Source: Clostridium sp. (GTDB taxonomy: Bacteria; Bacillota_A; Clostridia; Lachnospirales; Lachnospiraceae). From it: 64,000 nt of DNA. The first letter of the stretch is position 1; each line of letters begins with the position of its first letter. Location of the stretch: contig JAMPAW010000001.1 of the NCBI GenBank assembly GCA_023666975.1, positions 1 through 64,000 on the forward strand, given 5' to 3'. This document shows, piece by piece, positions 34,137 through 44,555 of this stretch. The position numbers and the translations under genes are program-made. The notes under the pieces are model-generated. The model had not been told where the DNA came from. It searched no databases and was given only the letters and a program-made list of their open reading frames with translations.

Positions 34137-35621
34137 ATGTATTTAAAGAGTGTTAATCCGTACAGCATAGCCAAACAGCATAAGCGAGATAAGCTTCATA
34201 TTATAGAAAGAATTCGTTTGTTATTTGACAGAGACAGTTTTACCGAGTATTATCCTGAAGACGGAGAGGAACAGACAGGATATGACGGTGTGATTACCGG
34301 GTATGGGACAATTTATGGACAACGGGTATATTTTTACGGACAGGATTTTACCTGTATGGGGGGAACGTTCGGATACCAGCATAGCCGGCAGATTATCGCA
34401 ATATTAAGAGCGGCCGTTGCGGACAGGAAACCGATTATCGGAATCTACGATGGCGGTGGTGCGAGGATTCAGGAGGGAGCGGCTTCCGTTGCGGGCTGCG
34501 GTGAATTGTTTCGGATGAATGCCCTCGCCTCCGGCTATATCCCGCAGATTGCGATTATTGCCGGAACCTGTGCCGGAGGAGCTGTGTATTCACCGGGGCT
34601 GACCGATTTTGTGTTTACCATAGATAAAATCAGCAATCTCTTTGTGACCGGGGCCAAGGTCATCAATGAGGTACAGGGAACGGACTATCTGATTGAGGAG
34701 CTGGGTGGTTCCCATATCCATTCCGCAGTCAGCGGCGTGGCACATTTCCGTGCTGAAGATGAGAAGAGCTGTTATCAGCAGGTGCGCAATCTGGTGGATT
34801 TACTTCCACCCTGTTACATGCCAGAGCGTATTTTTCGCACGGATGCCTATCACGAAAAGGATTTAAGTGATATAATAACATTGATTCCGCAGGATAAACA
34901 GCAGGTATATGATGTCAGGCCTGTCATTTGGGAAATACTAGATGATGACAGCTTTATCGAGGTGCACAGGGAATTTGCCATGAATATAGTAGTGGGATTT
35001 GGAAAGCTTGGCGGCATTACCGTGGGCATAGTGGCAAATCAGACGCTTCATCAGAACGGAGCCATTGACGTGGATGCAGCGGATAAGGCGGCACGGTTTG
35101 TGCAATTCTGTGACTGCTATAATATTCCGGTGATTACACTGGTCGATTCCACAGGCTTTGTCATGGAGGCAGAGCAGGAACAAAAGGGACTGATCAGACA
35201 CGGCGCCAAAATGGTTCAGGCATATGCCGGGGCAACTACGATAAGGCTTACCGTTATTCTGCGCAAGGCATATGGCGGTCCATATATCTTTATGGGCTGT
35301 AAGCAGTTAGGAGCAGACCGGCATTACGTTTGGCCGCAGGCAGAGGTGGCCGTGATGAAGGCGGAAGGCGCAGTTGCAGTGATCAGCCACAGCCAGCTCG
35401 GCAAGCTGGAGGGCGTGGAGCGAGAGACCTATCTGGCTCAGCAATTATCGGAGTATAAGAAACGGTATATGAACAGTGATATGGTATTGGAAAGACATTT
35501 TGTTGATGAGGAAATTCTTCCTCAGCGGACAAGGGAAATTCTGTATCAGGATTTGCTGCGGTTAAGCGGTGCCAGGATGCAGATACAGCTTGAAAAAAAG
35601 CATGCCAATCTACCTGTGTAG
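34137..35621 (+). CDS. carboxyltransferase-domain protein (acyl-CoA carboxylase beta-subunit family)
   Basis: 494 residues, the size of biotin-dependent carboxyltransferase beta subunits. The N-terminal crotonase-fold half contains GIYDGGGARIQEG and GTCAGGAVYSPGLTDF, which form the acyl-CoA oxyanion hole. The C-terminal half contains VDSTGFVMEAEQE, GLIRHGAKM, RKAYGGPYIFMG and WPQAEVAVMKAEGAV, as in propionyl-/methylmalonyl-CoA enzymes. It would move CO2 between carboxybiotin and an acyl-CoA, but no biotin carboxylase, biotin carrier or decarboxylase membrane subunit is nearby. ATG at 34137 follows AGGAGAAGAGG. An upstream extension to 33966 would add a Cys/Phe-rich segment and overlap the neighbouring gene start, so it is rejected. 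Confidence 0.85.
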   Translation: MYLKSVNPYSIAKQHKRDKLHIIERIRLLFDRDSFTEYYPEDGEEQTGYDGVITGYGTIYGQRVYFYGQDFTCMGGTFGYQHSRQIIAILRAAVADRKPIIGIYDGGGARIQEGAASVAGCGELFRMNALASGYIPQIAIIAGTCAGGAVYSPGLTDFVFTIDKISNLFVTGAKVINEVQGTDYLIEELGGSHIHSAVSGVAHFRAEDEKSCYQQVRNLVDLLPPCYMPERIFRTDAYHEKDLSDIITLIPQDKQQVYDVRPVIWEILDDDSFIEVHREFAMNIVVGFGKLGGITVGIVANQTLHQNGAIDVDAADKAARFVQFCDCYNIPVITLVDSTGFVMEAEQEQKGLIRHGAKMVQAYAGATTIRLTVILRKAYGGPYIFMGCKQLGADRHYVWPQAEVAVMKAEGAVAVISHSQLGKLEGVERETYLAQQLSEYKKRYMNSDMVLERHFVDEEILPQRTREILYQDLLRLSGARMQIQLEKKHANLPV

Positions 35622-35681
35622 AGGATAAGAATCAGAGGCAGATTGTAGTAAAATTATAGATGGACAAAGGAGAAAGATAAA

Positions 35682-37031
35682 ATGAAAGAAAAAACATTGG
35701 ATATTTTTGAAAATGCACCGGTTCCGAAAGCTGTTATCAGCAATATTATTCCGTCTGTCATCAGCATGATTATGGTGTTGCTGTATAACCTGGCAGATAC
35801 ATTTTTTATCGGACAAACGAAAAATGCCTATATGGTGGCAGCAGTGTCCATTGCCACACCGGTATTTCTTCTGTTCATGGCCGTGGGAATGTTGTTCGGA
35901 ATTGGGGGGACGTCGCTGATTTCCCGGATGCTCGGAGAGGGGAAAGAGGAAAAGGCTAAACAGACCTCCTCGTTTTGCTTTTGGACAGGGCTTATTATTG
36001 GCATTATCGCCATGGTGGTAATCTGGCTGTGCGTAAAACCGATATGCAGGCTGGTAGGGGCAAGTGAGGATACTCTCGGATATGCTTCGCAGTATCTGAA
36101 TATCGTAGCGGCAGGTATTCCGTTTTTAATTATCAGCAATACCTTCAGTAATGTCATCCGTTCTGAGGGCAGAGCCAAAACGGCAATGTCAGGTATGATT
36201 ATCGGAAATTTAATGAATATTATTCTGGACCCGGTGATGATTTTGGGGTTTGGCTGGAATGTTGCCGGTGCAGCGATTGCCACAGTGCTGGGGAATGTGT
36301 TTTCGGCCGTATTTTATCTGACTCATCTTCTGTCAAAGCGGTCGATGCTGTCTATCCGTCCGCGGGATTACCGGGTGAGAAACCGCATCGCAACAGGCGT
36401 CATGGCTATCGGTATTCCGGCGTCCTTAAACAGTATACTGATGAGTGTGTCCAATGTGCTGATTAACAAGGTGATGACCCGCTTTGGTGATATGGCGGTA
36501 GCGGGCCTTGGCGTGGCGATGAAGGTAAATATGATTGCCGTTATGTTGTTAATTGGTGTGGGAAGCGGTATTCAGCCTCTTTTGGGCTACTGCTTTGGCG
36601 CGAGAAATAAAAAGCGCTACCGGGCTGTGCTGAAGTTTTCGCTGTGCCTTGCATTTTGCCTCAGTCTAGTGATGACGGCAATCTGTTATTGTTTTGCGGG
36701 ACCGCTGGTGTCAGCCTTTTTGGATAACCCGGATGCGTTTACCTTTGGCATGTCTTTTTCGAGAATTTACATTTTGTCCGGTCCTGTGCTGGGGATTTTA
36801 TTTGTCATGATTAATGCGATACAGTCTACCGGTGCTGCAGTTCCGTCGCTTATTTTGTCTATCAGCAGACAGGGCCTGCTGTATATGCCGATTTTATTTA
36901 TTTTTAACCGCATATTTGATACCGCACGATACATTGCAATGGCTCAGCCGGTTACGGATTATCTGGCGGCGGCGTTGTCTGTGGTGCTATTTATCATCAC
37001 GTATAAGAAATATTTCATTGAACCTGAATAG
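35682..37031 (+). CDS. MATE family efflux transporter
   Basis: 449 residues with twelve membrane helices in two MATE repeats. YNLADTFFIGQ near the start and GGTSLISRMLGEG are typical of the DinF/NorM-like bacterial branch. It exports cationic compounds in exchange for Na+ or H+; the substrate is unknown. RBS AAAGGAG. It is 60 bases after the carboxyltransferase gene and 23 bases before the phosphodiesterase gene, so the three may be cotranscribed. Confidence 0.92.
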   Translation: MKEKTLDIFENAPVPKAVISNIIPSVISMIMVLLYNLADTFFIGQTKNAYMVAAVSIATPVFLLFMAVGMLFGIGGTSLISRMLGEGKEEKAKQTSSFCFWTGLIIGIIAMVVIWLCVKPICRLVGASEDTLGYASQYLNIVAAGIPFLIISNTFSNVIRSEGRAKTAMSGMIIGNLMNIILDPVMILGFGWNVAGAAIATVLGNVFSAVFYLTHLLSKRSMLSIRPRDYRVRNRIATGVMAIGIPASLNSILMSVSNVLINKVMTRFGDMAVAGLGVAMKVNMIAVMLLIGVGSGIQPLLGYCFGARNKKRYRAVLKFSLCLAFCLSLVMTAICYCFAGPLVSAFLDNPDAFTFGMSFSRIYILSGPVLGILFVMINAIQSTGAAVPSLILSISRQGLLYMPILFIFNRIFDTARYIAMAQPVTDYLAAALSVVLFIITYKKYFIEPE

Positions 37032-37054
37032 GATATAGTAGAAGGAGGGGGACT

Positions 37055-38983
37055 ATGGGAAAAATAATATATTTTGATTATTGTGCACTGATTTTATTGG
37101 TTACGCTGTGCGTTTCCACCGTGTCCAGAAAAATGACCAAGGGCAAGCAGAACCGCTTTTTCTTTTTACTGATGATTATTGCACTTTTGTCCACGATATT
37201 TGATATATGGACATTGGTACTGGGAAAATGGGGAGCGGGAAATGTTGTGCCAAAATATATTGCTCATAGTCTGTATTTGTTTTTTCATAGTTTGATGACA
37301 CCGGCTTATATTATTTATCTGGTCGCGCAGACGGATACATGGCATATCCTGAAAAAGAGCAAGATGTTACGTGGCTTATTGACTGTTCCACTTTTGGTGG
37401 TGACTGTATTTCTCATACTAAATGCAAGGTGGCATATTGTTTTCTATCTGGACGCAGATGATGCGTATACGAGAGGGAATGGGTTTATCCTGTTATATGT
37501 TACGGCATTTATCTATATCATCTTTGGCATTGGCTATTTGATACATTACCGCCGGCTGTTTAGTACGGTCAGATTTTTCTCACTGGCTGTCATGTTTCCG
37601 CTTTTGGTGGGAGCGCTCATTATACAGTTTGCCCTGCCCGGCTATGTGGTAGAGATGTTTGCCAATGCAGTGGCGCTTTTGCTGATTACAATGCTGGTGC
37701 AAAGGCCGGAGGACATCATTGATGTGGAGACGGGACTGTTAAAGCAGCTTGCGTACTCAAATGATATGAAGAGAGGGTATGACAATGAGAAGCCCGTGCA
37801 GATTATCATGGTAAACATTATTAACTTTCCGTTAGTCAGGGAAATGCTGGGATATGAAGCCGTTAATCAGCTGCTTTGCCGAATCGCAGACTGCTTTGTC
37901 GATTTGGACAAAAAGAAAGGGTTAGAGGCAAATATTTATTATCTCGGCAACGGCAAGTACCGATTTGTAGTGGAGGAGAAACGTTTTCATCTGGTCGAGG
38001 ATATGGCAAATGCCGTTAATGAGGTGATGAAGTCAGATGTCCAGTTTCGGCAGATGGCAGTAAATCTGATGAGCTGTGTCTGTATTGCGAGATGCCCGGA
38101 GGATATTGACAGTGTGAATTCTCTTTTTGCATTCGGTGATGATTTGAATACGAAGGGGTATTCCGGAAAAGTAATCTATGCCGCCGATGTTTTCCGCAAG
38201 GAACATTATGACCTGATGCGCGACATAGACCTCATTATTGAGCAGGCATTGGCGGAGAACCGTTTTATGGTATATTATCAGCCGATTTTTTCCGTGCGGG
38301 AGAAGCGGTTTAATTCTGCCGAGGCATTACTTCGGTTAAAGAACGATAAGTATGGCTTTATCTCACCGGAGGTGTTTATTCCGGCGGCGGAGAAGAGCGG
38401 TGCCATTCATAAGATTGGGAAATATGTATTGGAGGAGGTATGCAGATTTATTGCCAGTGAAGAGTATGCGGCATTGAAGCTGGATTATATTGAAATCAAC
38501 TTATCCGTGGCACAGTGTATGCAAAGCGGCCTGGCGCAGCAGATTATCGGCATTATAGAAAAGTACCAGATATCTACGGAGCAGATTAATCTGGAAATTA
38601 CAGAGACGGCTGCATCATATTCTCAGAATATGATGATGGAAAATATGAGGATTTTGGATAGTGCAGGGATAAGTTTTTCTCTGGACGATTTTGGAACCGG
38701 GTACTCCAATATGAGGAGAATCGCCTCGCTGCCGTTGCATTTAGTTAAGCTGGATAAGAGCTTTACCAATCTGGAGGGCAATCCCAAGCTACAGATTATC
38801 CTGCAGAATGTGGTGAATATGATTAAGGCGATGAACATGGAAATCGTGGTGGAGGGAGTAGAAACTGCGGATATGGTAGAACTGTTCTCGGATATGGAGT
38901 GTGAGTATATTCAGGGATACTATTTTTCCAAACCGATTCCGCAGGGTGAATTCGTAGAGTTTATCCGGAATGCGCAGGAGTGA
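37055..38983 (+). CDS. membrane c-di-GMP phosphodiesterase (degenerate GGDEF + EAL)
   Basis: 642 residues. About seven N-terminal membrane helices (1-225), then a degenerate GGDEF domain (about 240-385; the signature is replaced by GNGKY), then an EAL domain (about 395-640). EAL catalytic features are intact: E423 in EALLRL, the Asn in EINLSVAQ, the Glu in LEITETA, the metal-binding DDFGTGYSN, the Lys in VKLDKSF, the Glu in VVEGVET and GYYFSKPIP. It should hydrolyse c-di-GMP, with the dead GGDEF domain possibly sensing GTP and the membrane part sensing an unknown signal. RBS AAGGAGGGGG. Its 3' end faces the convergent TetR gene 15 bases away. Confidence 0.9.
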   Translation: MGKIIYFDYCALILLVTLCVSTVSRKMTKGKQNRFFFLLMIIALLSTIFDIWTLVLGKWGAGNVVPKYIAHSLYLFFHSLMTPAYIIYLVAQTDTWHILKKSKMLRGLLTVPLLVVTVFLILNARWHIVFYLDADDAYTRGNGFILLYVTAFIYIIFGIGYLIHYRRLFSTVRFFSLAVMFPLLVGALIIQFALPGYVVEMFANAVALLLITMLVQRPEDIIDVETGLLKQLAYSNDMKRGYDNEKPVQIIMVNIINFPLVREMLGYEAVNQLLCRIADCFVDLDKKKGLEANIYYLGNGKYRFVVEEKRFHLVEDMANAVNEVMKSDVQFRQMAVNLMSCVCIARCPEDIDSVNSLFAFGDDLNTKGYSGKVIYAADVFRKEHYDLMRDIDLIIEQALAENRFMVYYQPIFSVREKRFNSAEALLRLKNDKYGFISPEVFIPAAEKSGAIHKIGKYVLEEVCRFIASEEYAALKLDYIEINLSVAQCMQSGLAQQIIGIIEKYQISTEQINLEITETAASYSQNMMMENMRILDSAGISFSLDDFGTGYSNMRRIASLPLHLVKLDKSFTNLEGNPKLQIILQNVVNMIKAMNMEIVVEGVETADMVELFSDMECEYIQGYYFSKPIPQGEFVEFIRNAQE

Positions 38984-38998
38984 AACGCTTTTGCCGGC

Positions 38999-39613
38999 TC
39001 AAAGATATTCCGGTTTAAATAAGTATTGGCATATCATATCGGCCAGATTGTTTATCACATGGGTAGAGTCAAAGCTGTTCGCATGAAAGCGGGTTTCATG
39101 GATAAAGGCTTCAACGCATGTCTGTACCATTACCCCGGCAAGCTTGTAGTCGGTTACCCTTAGCAGGACAGGGTGCTCTAACAGGACGGACATCAGTTTA
39201 GCGGTAATACGGGAACGAAAGTTTTTCTCCAGCTGATAAAATTCTTCATACTGCTCGGCCACCACAGCTGCTTCGTGCTGAAAAGCCGGCATATAATTGT
39301 GGCTTTCCAAAAGCACCTGAATATAAGAACGGACAAAGTTGTAGGGGGTGGGGCTGTCTGTTATGGACATTTCGGGAAAGTCCTCTAATATTTTCTTATA
39401 CATATCCAAAACGAGTTCTTCGTAGAGATTCTTTTTGTCGGCAAAATAGGAATAAAAGGTTCCGATGGCAATGCCGGCCTCCTTGGCAATTTCATTGGAG
39501 GTTGTCTTGTGATAGCCCTTCTGAGAGAAAAGCTGTAATGCGGTCTGTTTAATCTGGTTGCGTTTTTCGATACCTCTTTGTTGTTTTGGTTTGCGGGTAT
39601 TTTTATCTGTCAT
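38999..39613 (-). CDS. TetR family transcriptional regulator
   Basis: 204 residues. The N-terminal helix-turn-helix (about 18-65: ALQLFSQKGYHKTTSNEIAKEAGIAIGTFYSYFADK) is classical TetR, followed by a helical ligand domain. The start at 39613 gives the normal TetR length; an in-frame extension to 39694 lacks an RBS. The target is unknown; neither the phosphodiesterase nor the metal exporter next to it shows a TetR-like operator. Confidence 0.9.
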   Translation of the reverse strand: MTDKNTRKPKQQRGIEKRNQIKQTALQLFSQKGYHKTTSNEIAKEAGIAIGTFYSYFADKKNLYEELVLDMYKKILEDFPEMSITDSPTPYNFVRSYIQVLLESHNYMPAFQHEAAVVAEQYEEFYQLEKNFRSRITAKLMSVLLEHPVLLRVTDYKLAGVMVQTCVEAFIHETRFHANSFDSTHVINNLADMICQYLFKPEYL

Positions 39614-39742
39614 CTGTGTGTGTTTCCCTTTCCAGTGTATTTTGTCTGTGTCTGCCTTAAGGTGCCAGCTCTTATTGTAGCGAAAAAAGAGCAAGGTGTA
39701 AAGGAAACAAGCAAAAATTGGTGAAAAAATTCGGTTTATCTG

Positions 39743-39795
39743 TTGACAACGGATAAAAACGTGTTATAATACATTATATGAATAATTGTTCATAT
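39743..39795 (+). promoter_or_regulatory. metal-exporter promoter with ArsR/SmtB-like operator
   Basis: TTGACA (39743-39748), 16 bases, TATAAT (39765-39770). Just downstream, ATATGAA-taattg-TTCATAT (39776-39795) is a perfect inverted repeat closely matching operators of ArsR/SmtB metal sensors (CadC/CzrA type). A further ATATGAAC half-site follows at about 39799. No ArsR gene is in the window, so the regulator would act in trans. Confidence 0.82.
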
Positions 39796-39825
39796 GATAA
39801 TATGAACAGAGAAAGAGAGGTAAGA

Positions 39826-40047
39826 ATGATGAAGAAGACATACAAAATTGATGTGGATTGTGCGAACTGTGCGAATAAGATGGAGGACGCTGCCAAGAAT
39901 ACGGCAGGAGTAAAGGATGCGACCGTGAATTTTATGACCTTGAAAATGTCTGTGGAATTTGAAGAGAACACAGACCCGAAAGCGGTTATGCAGGATGTCC
40001 TGAAGAATTGCAAGAAAGTGGAAGATGACTGTGAAATCTTTTTATAA
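39826..40047 (+). CDS. stand-alone heavy-metal-associated (HMA) domain protein
   Basis: 73 residues forming one ferredoxin-like HMA domain: MMKKTYKIDVDCANCANKM has the metal-binding CxxC (C12, C15). It ends in acidic residues. The ATPase that follows lacks an N-terminal HMA domain, so this protein probably supplies it as a separate chaperone. Both genes share one metal-responsive promoter and are 21 bases apart. RBS AGAGAGG. The metal is likely Zn, Cd or Pb, from the operator type and the ATPase motif. Confidence 0.87.
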   Translation: MMKKTYKIDVDCANCANKMEDAAKNTAGVKDATVNFMTLKMSVEFEENTDPKAVMQDVLKNCKKVEDDCEIFL

Positions 40048-40068
40048 TCGGGGAAGGGGAGTTGAGCA

Positions 40069-41949
40069 ATGAACAGGAAGCAGAAAAAAGTTTTATTCCG
40101 CATTCTGATAACGGCTGTCCTGATGGTTATATTTTCACTGATTCCGATAGACGGATACTGGCGGCTTTTACTGTTTATCATTCCCTATCTGGTCATCGGG
40201 TATGACATATTAAAAAAGGCCGTTAAGGGAATACTGAACAGACAGGTTTTCGATGAGAATTTTCTGATGGCAGTGGCAACCGTAGGAGCAATTATTCTCG
40301 GTGAATATACGGAGGGTGTTGCGGTTATGCTGTTCTATCAGATTGGTGAACTCTTTCAGAGCTATGCCGTCGGCAAGAGTAGAAGGAATATCAGCGAATT
40401 AATGGATATCCGGCCTGATTATGCCAACATAGAAAGGGACGGACAAATCGAAAGGATAGACCCGGACGAAGTGGAAGCCGGAAGTATTATCGTGATTCAG
40501 CCCGGTGAGAAGGTACCCATTGACGGGATTGTCACAGAGGGCAACGCAACACTCAACACCAGTGCACTGACAGGGGAAAGCCTGCCAAGAGAGGTGACAG
40601 TGGGAGATGAGGTCATCAGTGGCTGCATTAACATGACGGGAGTTTTGAAAATCCGCACCACGAAAGAGTTTGGAGAGTCTACGGTTTCCAAAATACTGGA
40701 TTTAGTGGAAAATGCCAGTTCCAGAAAATCACGTTCGGAGAATTTTATTTCTAAATTCGCACGGTACTACACTCCGGCTGTGTGCTATGGCGCTATGGCG
40801 CTGGCTGTTTTGCCTCCGCTTGTACGCATTCTGTTTTTGGATTTGCCGCCGGAGTGGGGGCAATGGATTTATCGTGCCCTGACTTTCTTAGTTATCAGTT
40901 GTCCCTGTGCGCTGGTAATCAGTATTCCTCTAAGTTTTTTTGCGGGAATTGGCTGTGCCAGCAGGGAAGGGATTTTAGTAAAAGGTTCAAATTATCTGGA
41001 AACACTTTCCCAGGTGCGCAGTGTTGTGTTTGATAAGACAGGAACGTTGACACAGGGGGTATTTGAAGTCAGCGGAGTACATCACAGTGACCGGGAAGAC
41101 GCCAAACTGCTGGAATATGCCGCTCTGGTTGAGAGCTTTTCATCGCATCCGATTAGCCAGAGCCTGAAGAAGGCATATGGCAGGGAACCGGACCGGAAAA
41201 GAGTTACCGATGTGGAGGAAATCGGAGGTAACGGAGTTACGGCAAAGGTAGACGGGATTTCGGTGGCCGCCGGCAATGCGAAACTGATGAAGCGTCTGGG
41301 TATTGAATATCAGGATTGTCATCATGTCGGAACCGTTGTTCATATGGCAATCGACGGGGCATATGCAGGTCATATATTGATTTCGGACCAGTTGAAAACG
41401 CATGCCAAGGAAGCGATTTGTGCATTGAAGGATGCGGGAGTGACCAAGACTGTTATGCTGACCGGCGATGCCGGAAAAGTGGCAGATCATGTGGCAAAAG
41501 AGCTTGGTATCTCGGAGGTTTACAGTGAATTGCTGCCGGCAGATAAAGTAGAGAAGGTAGAGAAGCTGTTGTCGGAAAAGACCGGAAAGGATAAGCTGGT
41601 TTTTGTGGGAGACGGGATAAATGATGCTCCTGTGCTGTCCAGAGCGGATATCGGTATTGCCATGGGCGCACTGGGGTCTGATGCCGCAATTGAAGCGGCG
41701 GATATTGTGTTGATGGACGATGATCCGTTAAAGATTGCCAGAGCAATTAAAATATCCAGAAAATGTATCCGTATCGTGTATGAGAACATTTATTTTGCAA
41801 TCGGGATTAAGATATTATGCCTGATCCTGGGGGCAGTGGGAATTGCCAATATGTGGCTGGCGATATTTGCAGATGTCGGCGTGATGGTGCTTGCCGTTTT
41901 AAATGCAATACGTGTACTGCTGGTAAGGGAAAAACGGCAGGAAGCCTGA
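40069..41949 (+). CDS. P1B-type heavy-metal-exporting ATPase (CadA/ZntA-like)
   Basis: 626 residues with eight expected membrane helices. It has the membrane metal-binding CPC (C278, C280, in SCPCALVIS), phosphorylated D322 in DKTGTLTQG, the P1B-specific HP motif SSHPIS, the actuator TGES and the hinge GDGINDAPVLSRADIGIAMG. CPC with no N-terminal HMA domain fits a Zn/Cd/Pb or related exporter. Expression is probably induced by metal through the ArsR-like operator upstream. Starts after GGGGAAGGGGAG. Confidence 0.93.
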   Translation: MNRKQKKVLFRILITAVLMVIFSLIPIDGYWRLLLFIIPYLVIGYDILKKAVKGILNRQVFDENFLMAVATVGAIILGEYTEGVAVMLFYQIGELFQSYAVGKSRRNISELMDIRPDYANIERDGQIERIDPDEVEAGSIIVIQPGEKVPIDGIVTEGNATLNTSALTGESLPREVTVGDEVISGCINMTGVLKIRTTKEFGESTVSKILDLVENASSRKSRSENFISKFARYYTPAVCYGAMALAVLPPLVRILFLDLPPEWGQWIYRALTFLVISCPCALVISIPLSFFAGIGCASREGILVKGSNYLETLSQVRSVVFDKTGTLTQGVFEVSGVHHSDREDAKLLEYAALVESFSSHPISQSLKKAYGREPDRKRVTDVEEIGGNGVTAKVDGISVAAGNAKLMKRLGIEYQDCHHVGTVVHMAIDGAYAGHILISDQLKTHAKEAICALKDAGVTKTVMLTGDAGKVADHVAKELGISEVYSELLPADKVEKVEKLLSEKTGKDKLVFVGDGINDAPVLSRADIGIAMGALGSDAAIEAADIVLMDDDPLKIARAIKISRKCIRIVYENIYFAIGIKILCLILGAVGIANMWLAIFADVGVMVLAVLNAIRVLLVREKRQEA

Positions 41950-41987
41950 CTGTTTAAGGGACTTCCTCCTGAACATACGTCGGAATA

Positions 41988-42218
41988 TCAGGATAAAATG
42001 TACATCACGATAAAGATGACAGCCATAATAAGCAGTAAGTGCAGATGTTGACCCGTGATGAGGCTGACAATCCAGGAGATGAGAAGTGTGGCAATCAGAA
42101 TCAGCATGGTGACACGGAAGGCAATGAGTACTCGGCTGTCCTTGGTCAGTAAAGCGATAAAATATAAAATTAGCATAACGGCAGCAATGGCCATAATTAT
42201 AATCAGTAGTATTTGCAT
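41988..42218 (-). CDS. small hydrophobic membrane protein
   Basis: 76 residues with two to three hydrophobic helices that fill nearly the whole chain (MQILLIIIMAIAAVMLILYF at the start). The family is not recognised. A perfect GGAGGTG lies 6 bases before the ATG, and an extended -10 (TGCTATAAT) with an overlapping palindrome lies just upstream, so the gene is well supported despite its size. It is convergent with the metal ATPase gene, 38 bases away, and may be part of the same stress response (inference). Confidence 0.75.
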   Translation of the reverse strand: MQILLIIIMAIAAVMLILYFIALLTKDSRVLIAFRVTMLILIATLLISWIVSLITGQHLHLLLIMAVIFIVMYILS

Positions 42219-42230
42219 ATGCTTCACCTC

Positions 42231-42252
42231 CGTTTCATTATAGCATGAAACG
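42231..42252 (-). promoter_or_regulatory. extended -10 promoter inside an operator-like palindrome
   Basis: On the minus strand TATAAT (42237-42242) preceded by TG forms an extended -10. It lies inside CGTTTCAT-N6-ATGAAACG (42231-42238 with 42245-42252), a perfect 8-bp inverted repeat. A repressor bound here would block RNA polymerase at the small membrane protein gene. Confidence 0.6.
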
Positions 42253-42294
42253 TTTGTTCGGTCTAGTGTAAGTTGGTTTTTTCTGACAAATAAT

Positions 42295-42337
42295 GAGTAG
42301 TATTTCCAGATAAAAATGGGAATACTGCTCTTTTTTT
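42295..42337 (+). terminator. intrinsic terminator (+ strand)
   Basis: 42295-42308 pairs with 42317-42330 (14 positions, two of them G-U) and is followed by seven T. The nearest upstream + strand gene is the metal ATPase at 41949, so its transcript may run antisense through the small membrane gene before stopping here. Confidence 0.75.
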
Positions 42338-42397
42338 GAGTAAAATTTTTTGCTGCGGGGAATAGTAACAAAAAGATGTGGAAAAGAGGGTACGGCA

Positions 42398-43000
42398 ATG
42401 GCTGATTTGGATAGCATGCAGAACGAATACCAAAGGATTTCTATGCTTTTATCGATTCATTGTATGCCGGTTCTTGTCGGGATTAAGGCGGCAAATATGA
42501 TGACAGTTACCAAAGCAGATTTCACCTACATAAAAGGTCTGCTTACCGGAAGCGGTATATCCTGTTGCTTTGGCGGGGAGAGAGCGCAGCGGGGAATTGC
42601 CTATCTGTATAGGGAAGAGCTGCTGAGAGAATATGTACAGCGAAGGGAGCAGCTTTCGTTTTTAAGGGGAAACGGATATGAGACGGTTAGCCTTGGCGGT
42701 ATGCTGGCCTGCCTGTGGGACAGATTATCGCTTTACCGGGAGGGAAAGAGTGAATTTCCTCATGAAATCGGTGTTTTTCTGGAATATCCGCTGCCTGATG
42801 TACAGGGATTTGTAGAAAACAGTGGACAAAATTATCTTTTTTCCGGTTACTGGAAGGTATATCAGGATGCGCAGGAGGCTGCGGCAAAATTCCGGCAGTA
42901 TGATATATGCCGTCAACAGGCTGTGCAGGCGGTATTTCGTGGCAGCGGGATTTTGGACATTATGGCCGGGTATCGGGAAAATAATTTTTGGGAATTTTGA
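42398..43000 (+). CDS. DUF3793 family protein
   Basis: 200 residues, soluble. The segment HEIGVFLEYPLPDVQGFVEN followed by GYWKVYQDAQEAAAKF is the hallmark of DUF3793, common in Clostridia and of unknown function; such genes often accompany iron- or flavodoxin-related genes. ATG at 42398 follows AGAGGG. The upstream in-frame codons to 42350 have no RBS. It lies alone between a terminator and enolase. Confidence 0.8.
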   Translation: MADLDSMQNEYQRISMLLSIHCMPVLVGIKAANMMTVTKADFTYIKGLLTGSGISCCFGGERAQRGIAYLYREELLREYVQRREQLSFLRGNGYETVSLGGMLACLWDRLSLYREGKSEFPHEIGVFLEYPLPDVQGFVENSGQNYLFSGYWKVYQDAQEAAAKFRQYDICRQQAVQAVFRGSGILDIMAGYRENNFWEF

Positions 43001-43113
43001 AAAATGAGGAATAATGAATATTTTTTCGCATAATATAGTATAAGTGGGGGATGTGTATCCTCCGGGTACCGTTTGAAAAATATATGCTCAGAGGTTAACG
43101 GAAGGAGATGTAG

Positions 43114-44418
<1,305 letters not shown>

Positions 44419-44484
44419 AATGCTGCTGGGAAAAATCAACAAAAAAAGTGGAAATAAAGTAAAAAGTTTGAATAAATTGATTTC

Positions 44485-44514
44485 TTGACTTTTTTATTTA
44501 AAAAATGATATACT
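44485..44514 (+). promoter_or_regulatory. promoter for the structured leader and membrane protein
   Basis: TTGACT (44485-44490), 18 bases, TATACT (44509-44514). The resulting transcript would begin near 44521 and run through the hairpin at 44556-44650 before the gene at 44705. Confidence 0.6.
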
Positions 44515-44555
44515 CACAACTGTTGAAAAAAGAATAAGATAATAAGAAACATAAC

